Source of the DNA: JAJDIA01 sp031555505
Lineage (GTDB): Bacteria; Bacteroidota; Bacteroidia; Bacteroidales; Tannerellaceae
NCBI GenBank assembly: GCA_031555505.1
Contig: JAVBUH010000030.1
Location: 1 to 6,834, forward strand
DNA: 6,834 bases
Reading direction: 5' to 3'
This document shows, in pieces, positions 3,770-6,834 of this stretch (its first letter is position 1; every line of letters starts with the position of its first letter). Made by a program: the position numbers and the translations under genes. The notes under the pieces are model-generated. The model was not told the origin of the DNA. It made no database searches and worked only from the letters and a program-made list of their open reading frames with translations.

Positions 3770-6508
3770 ATGAAGATAAGATCAATGTTCCGTACCCTTG
3801 CCGTAAGCGGGTGTATGATTCTTGCCCTGGGACAGGCGTTGCCGGCCTTCGGGCAGACAGTACTGACAGACCAGGGTAGTATAAGCGGTATACAAACCAC
3901 AGACGGCATGGTGCCGTTGGCTACCAGTATCCGCCTGGTTGAACCGAAGTGGAAAGCCGTGCACAACACTACGCAGCCGGATCAGTTTGCTGTCCAGTAT
4001 ATGCGCGACGGGAAGAAACAAACGGTGTCGTCGGCAATGGATGGCATACGCTTTGAACAGATCGTGACTGAGACCGGAAAGAGTAGTAACCGGATACTGA
4101 CTGTCCTGTATGCCGATTCTACCCGGTGGATTGAAGGCGCCTTCTTCTGTATCGAACTACCCGGGGAGTACTATGCAAAAGGAACGGTGGAGATAGGCGA
4201 CGAGCGTGTTTCGGTAGCCGACCTGCGTGTAAAGGAACCGAAGAAAAGCACGGTATACGACAGTGATCTTATCCGCGTGAAAGGTGATGGTTGCAGCCTG
4301 GAACTCCAATTCCGGTCTGAGATATCGGCTTTTGTGTGCAAGGAGGCCTCAGGCAATACCGTTGTCTATATCTCGCTTACATACGGGAAGTTGCTGATGA
4401 AAGACAATTCGATCCAGTTCAATTTTACGATGCAAGCCTCTGGTGGTATAGACTTGCCAGTGGAGCCGGTGGCGGAAGCGGGAAGTGAGGCTGCGGCACA
4501 GCCCACAACAGAGCCTGCGGCGAATAAACCGCAGGAGGCAACGGCAGAGGCTGCCAAAAACACGCCGGCCAGACGCACCGAACGGGCGGGTGGCTATGCC
4601 ATCTCAAATGCGGCCGACGGTGAATCCCAGACGGAAGTGATGGCATGGGCGAATATCACCGGTATTCGTGTACATGGTGAATTAATGGCGTTTGAATCCA
4701 GCTTGCGCCTGGCCGACCCGGACTGGAAGACTGTCCATGCTACCGGAAAGGAACGGCAGTCGTACCCGCTGTACACCCGTAGCGGAAAACAGCAGACCGT
4801 AGTGACTGCGATCAAAAAGATACGCTTTGAACAGGTGGTGACCGATACCCAAGCCGGCCGCAACGAAGTGTCGATCGCCGTCCGTGCCGACACAGCCCTG
4901 CAGACGGAAGGCGCTTACTTCTGCCTGGAACTGCCCGGCGAGCGATATGCCCAGGGTGCGGTTACCTTCAACAATACCCGGGTAGCGCTTGGCGAAGTGA
5001 CCGATGAAGACCCGGAGAAAGCTCCCCGTTACCGGGGTAACCGTATCCAGATAGACGGTACGGGACGGAGCCTGAAACTGGAATTCCGTTCGTCTGTGAC
5101 AGCCTTTGTCCGTAAGGAACCGGCGGGCCATGCCGTACTGTATATCGCGTTGCTGAACGGCCGGTCGTTTTCGAAAGGGATGTCGGCCCAGTGCCGCTTC
5201 TCCATGCAGGCTACCGGTGATATAGACAACGAACGGGTAGAGGTGGCGATAGACCGTACCCTTCCCGGCCGGCAGTTTGACGGACTGGGTGGTAACTTCC
5301 GCCTGCAGAACCCACGCCAGGATCCGAAGGTGATAGACTACTGTCTCGATAATATGCGCGTAGCCTGGGGACGGGTAGAAATGCCCTGGCGTAACTGGCA
5401 ACCCGACGAACAGGCCGACCCGCTGGCTGATGCCCAATCCGGCCGGATAGACGCACGTGTGGAAGCGGCCATGCAGATGGCGCAACGGCTCAAAGCACTG
5501 GGCATGCCGGTAATCGTCAGCGCCTGGTTCCCTCCTGTATGGGCTATTGCCGGCGATCCGGCCTCGTATAAGAGCCAGGGTGGTGTACAAGCTTATCGCC
5601 TCGATCCCCGTAAGAAACAACGCATATACAAATCGCTTACCGACTACCTGGTCTACCTCAAGCAAGCCTATGGCGTGGAAGCGGCTATGTATTCGTTCAA
5701 CGAGTCCGATCTGGGGATCGACGTGGTCCACAGTCCGGTCGAACATGCGGTCTTTATCAAAGAACTGGGAGCCTATATGGCTTCGCGCGGATTGGCTACC
5801 AAAGTGTTGCTGGGTGATAACTCAGACGCTACCACCTTCGATTTCATTGTACCGGCCATGAACGATCCGGAAACGTATCCTTATATCGGCGCCGTATCCT
5901 TTCATTCCTGGCGGGGATGTGATGATGCGGCACTGCACAAATGGGCAGAGGCTTCCCGCAAGCTGAACGTGCCGCTGATAGTGGGTGAGGGGAGTACCGA
6001 TGCGGCGGCGTGGCGTTATCCGCAGATCTTCGGCGAGTCTACATTTGCCCTGTATGAGATCAATCTCTATATGCGTATATGTGCCATTTGCCAACCGCAG
6101 TCCATCTTGCAATGGCAGCTCACCTCAGACTATTCCATCCTGCTGGGCGATGGTATCTTTGGTACCGACGGACCGCTTCGCCGCACGCAGCGCTACTGGA
6201 ACCTGAAGCAGTTGGCCGCTACGCCTGAGCAGTCGTTTGCCTTACCGTTTACCTGTACCAAAGGGCAGGTCAACTGTGCTGCCTTCGGCAACATCGCCCG
6301 GGGTGAATACGCTGTCCACCTGGTCAATAACGGAGCCGCCCGCCCGGCTGTGGTCAAAGGCCTGCCCGAAAAGACCGGCGACGTCAAAGTCTACGTCACC
6401 ACCAGCGATAAAGGCATGGAAGAGGTGAAGAACGTGGTGCTCTCCCGCGGCACCGTCACCTTCGAACTCCCGGCTGCCTCCTTCGCCACGGTGATCGCAC
6501 TGCCGTAA
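3770..6508 (+). CDS. Secreted GH30-like (clan GH-A) glycoside hydrolase, duplicated N-terminal domain
   Basis: A 912-residue exported protein. Residues 1-28 form a Sec signal peptide (K2, R4, R8, a hydrophobic core, then ALPAFG before Q29). C15 sits within the core and is not a lipobox. Two homologous all-beta-looking domains follow, 37-228 and 295-486, joined by an Ala/Pro/Glu/Thr-rich linker (about 229-280). The catalytic region (about 497-825) starts with GRQFDGLGGNFRLQNP, like the FDGxGG opening of GH30 enzymes, and continues with VSAWFPPVW. E645 in YSFNES is the likely acid/base and E740 in LIVGEGS the likely nucleophile, with SFHSWRG (710-716) between them. The last ~85 residues form a beta domain ending FELPAASFATVIALP, as in GH30 side domains. 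Retaining hydrolysis in the periplasm or at the cell surface is inferred. The substrate is unknown. It begins 74 bp after rlmI with an A-rich leader and no clear promoter. There is no T9SS tail and no SusC/SusD neighbour. Confidence 0.85.
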   Translation: MKIRSMFRTLAVSGCMILALGQALPAFGQTVLTDQGSISGIQTTDGMVPLATSIRLVEPKWKAVHNTTQPDQFAVQYMRDGKKQTVSSAMDGIRFEQIVTETGKSSNRILTVLYADSTRWIEGAFFCIELPGEYYAKGTVEIGDERVSVADLRVKEPKKSTVYDSDLIRVKGDGCSLELQFRSEISAFVCKEASGNTVVYISLTYGKLLMKDNSIQFNFTMQASGGIDLPVEPVAEAGSEAAAQPTTEPAANKPQEATAEAAKNTPARRTERAGGYAISNAADGESQTEVMAWANITGIRVHGELMAFESSLRLADPDWKTVHATGKERQSYPLYTRSGKQQTVVTAIKKIRFEQVVTDTQAGRNEVSIAVRADTALQTEGAYFCLELPGERYAQGAVTFNNTRVALGEVTDEDPEKAPRYRGNRIQIDGTGRSLKLEFRSSVTAFVRKEPAGHAVLYIALLNGRSFSKGMSAQCRFSMQATGDIDNERVEVAIDRTLPGRQFDGLGGNFRLQNPRQDPKVIDYCLDNMRVAWGRVEMPWRNWQPDEQADPLADAQSGRIDARVEAAMQMAQRLKALGMPVIVSAWFPPVWAIAGDPASYKSQGGVQAYRLDPRKKQRIYKSLTDYLVYLKQAYGVEAAMYSFNESDLGIDVVHSPVEHAVFIKELGAYMASRGLATKVLLGDNSDATTFDFIVPAMNDPETYPYIGAVSFHSWRGCDDAALHKWAEASRKLNVPLIVGEGSTDAAAWRYPQIFGESTFALYEINLYMRICAICQPQSILQWQLTSDYSILLGDGIFGTDGPLRRTQRYWNLKQLAATPEQSFALPFTCTKGQVNCAAFGNIARGEYAVHLVNNGAARPAVVKGLPEKTGDVKVYVTTSDKGMEEVKNVVLSRGTVTFELPAASFATVIALP
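3878..4453 (+). repeat. Internal duplication in hydrolase gene, copy 1
   Basis: Encodes residues 37-228. It aligns to copy 2 (4652-5227) with a constant offset of 258 residues (774 bp) and no net gap. By hand count about 80 of 192 residues are identical. Shared landmarks are PKWKAVH/PDWKTVH, GIRFEQIVT/KIRFEQVVT, EGAFFCIELPGE/EGAYFCLELPGE, FRSEISAFV/FRSSVTAFV and MQASGGID/MQATGDID. The 15-mer ATACGCTTTGAACAG is identical in both (4046-4060 and 4820-4834). I do not recognise the domain by name. A carbohydrate-binding or structural beta-sandwich role is a guess. Confidence 0.9.
4652..5227 (+). repeat. Internal duplication in hydrolase gene, copy 2
   Basis: Encodes residues 295-486, the copy adjoining the catalytic domain. 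It keeps the aromatic, Gly and Pro landmarks of copy 1 (for example EGAYFCLELPGERYA) but has diverged at roughly 60% of residues. The duplication is therefore old, not a recent or assembly-generated repeat. Confidence 0.9.
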
Positions 6509-6514
6509 TACCCA

Positions 6515-6559
6515 CGTTCCACAGCAGTTTCACATCCTGGCGTATGTGAAAGCGGAACG
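6515..6559. repeat. Imperfect stem-loop just after hydrolase stop
   Basis: TTTCACAT (6528-6535) pairs perfectly with ATGTGAAA (6544-6551) around an 8-nt loop. Below an asymmetric internal loop, CGTTCC (6515-6520) pairs with GGAACG (6554-6559). It begins 7 bp after the hydrolase stop. No T tract follows, so it is more likely a transcript-end hairpin or the outer part of the repeat element that follows than a classical terminator. Confidence 0.55.
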
Positions 6560-6560
6560 G

Positions 6561-6580
6561 CATTCGAATTCCGACGAATG
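6561..6580. repeat. Short hairpin between larger stem-loops
   Basis: CATTCG (6561-6566) pairs with CGAATG (6575-6580) around an 8-nt loop. It directly follows the 6515-6559 stem-loop and abuts the long inverted repeat, so the three look like parts of one structured element. Confidence 0.4.
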
Positions 6581-6827
6581 AATATTCAATAGGTACCATA
6601 GCGTGTGTGAATGCCCGGTTACGGGCATCGTGTATGTAGCCAGGGGTGCGGGCGCAGCCCCGCCCCCGGGGGGGAGCTAGTGGTGTTTTTTTTTTACGCG
6701 AGCACGGGAACGGGCAAAAAGACAAAATTATACAACCCTGGTTCTTGGTCACCCCGCCACCACTGGCTACAGACACGATGCCCGGAACCGGGCATTCACA
6801 CACGCTATGGTACCTATTGAATATTCA
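6579..6827. repeat. Long inverted repeat, 65-bp arms (MITE/REP-like element)
   Basis: The left arm (6579-6643) and right arm (6763-6827) are inverted copies matching at 63 of 65 positions, with differences at 6621 and 6634 of the left arm. Each arm has its own hairpin: ATGCCCG (6611-6617) with CGGGCAT (6622-6628), and an 18-nt perfect palindrome at 6778-6795. The 119-bp centre holds a GC-rich tract with C5G7 (6663-6674) and a T10 run (6686-6695). Both arms end in the palindromic core GAATATTC. There is no transposase and no evident target duplication. This is probably a non-autonomous or REP/BIME-type dispersed intergenic repeat. Overlapping frames of 69 and 115 codons are judged non-coding. 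Confidence 0.85.
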
Positions 6828-6834
6828 AATTTTG

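Noticed and set aside
3878..5227. Assembly or recent-duplication artefact in the hydrolase gene
   Set aside because: The two copies differ at more than half of residues while keeping frame and key landmarks, which fits an old, functional duplication.
4682..5746. 354-codon minus-strand open frame inside the hydrolase gene
   Set aside because: It is antisense to well-conserved repeat and catalytic sequence, with no start signal or domain. It comes from GC-rich codon usage.
6663..6695. GC-rich tract followed by T10 as an intrinsic terminator for the hydrolase
   Set aside because: The C5G7 palindrome has essentially no loop and is separated from the T run by 11 nt (6675-6685), so it does not form a standard stem directly followed by Us. 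The T run looks more like part of the repeat's centre.
6456..6803. 115-codon open frame on the minus strand over the end of the hydrolase gene and the inverted repeat
   Set aside because: It spans the repeat arms, hairpins and homopolymer tract, overlaps the real gene antisense, and has low-complexity Arg/Pro-rich composition. It is best explained as an accidental frame in a repeat, though the repeat may cause similar frames to be annotated elsewhere.
6611..6820. 69-codon plus-strand open frame within the inverted repeat
   Set aside because: It begins inside the left-arm hairpin and reads through the GC tract and T10 run (a string of Phe). No domain or ribosome-binding signal is visible.
1..6834. 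CRISPR array, tRNA, rRNA, integrase or transposase
   Set aside because: No regularly spaced short repeats, no cloverleaf or rRNA-like sequence, and no recombinase motifs were seen on either strand.

Overview
The window looks like chromosomal DNA from a Bacteroidales bacterium (Bacteroidota), possibly a Parabacteroides- or Tannerella-like lineage. This is inferred from the proteins (a DUF5063-like gene beside an RNase D-like exonuclease and an RlmI-like methyltransferase, plus a GH30-like secreted hydrolase) and from two good matches to the Bacteroidota -7 promoter box TAnnTTTG. The genus is not established.

Layout. Positions 1-292 hold no convincing gene, but they carry a hairpin at the left edge, a second short hairpin, and a nested inverted repeat. 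On the minus strand, 979-293 encodes a complete OmpR/PhoB-type response regulator with no partner kinase in the window. The 399-bp divergent spacer (980-1378) has a TACTTTTG box on each strand, a strong intrinsic terminator (1259-1291) with no recognised gene in front of it, and a 19-codon reading frame preceded by AAGGAG. From 1379 a tight three-gene plus-strand operon follows, both junctions being ATGA start/stop overlaps: a DUF5063-like acidic protein, a DEDDy 3'-5' exonuclease, and an RlmI-type 23S rRNA m5C methyltransferase. After 74 bp containing a 14-bp perfect palindrome comes a 912-codon gene for an exported glycoside hydrolase with a GH30-like (clan GH-A) catalytic domain. It is preceded by two copies of a roughly 190-residue domain that align without a gap at a period of exactly 258 residues. 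The window ends in a hairpin-rich, non-coding repeat element (about 6515-6827), including two 65-bp arms in inverted orientation (63 of 65 matching) around a 119-bp centre with a GC-rich tract and a T10 run.

How the genes work together. The exonuclease and the rRNA methyltransferase both point to RNA metabolism, and translational coupling suggests co-production with the DUF5063-like protein, whose function is unknown. The hydrolase probably acts in the periplasm or at the cell surface on a polysaccharide or glycan that cannot be named from sequence. Whether it is co-transcribed with the operon is unclear. I see no SusC/SusD pair, no mobile-element transposase, no tRNA or rRNA, and no CRISPR array. 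The least ordinary items are the duplicated N-terminal domains of the hydrolase, the terminal inverted-repeat element, and the unexplained terminator and possible small transcript in the divergent spacer.
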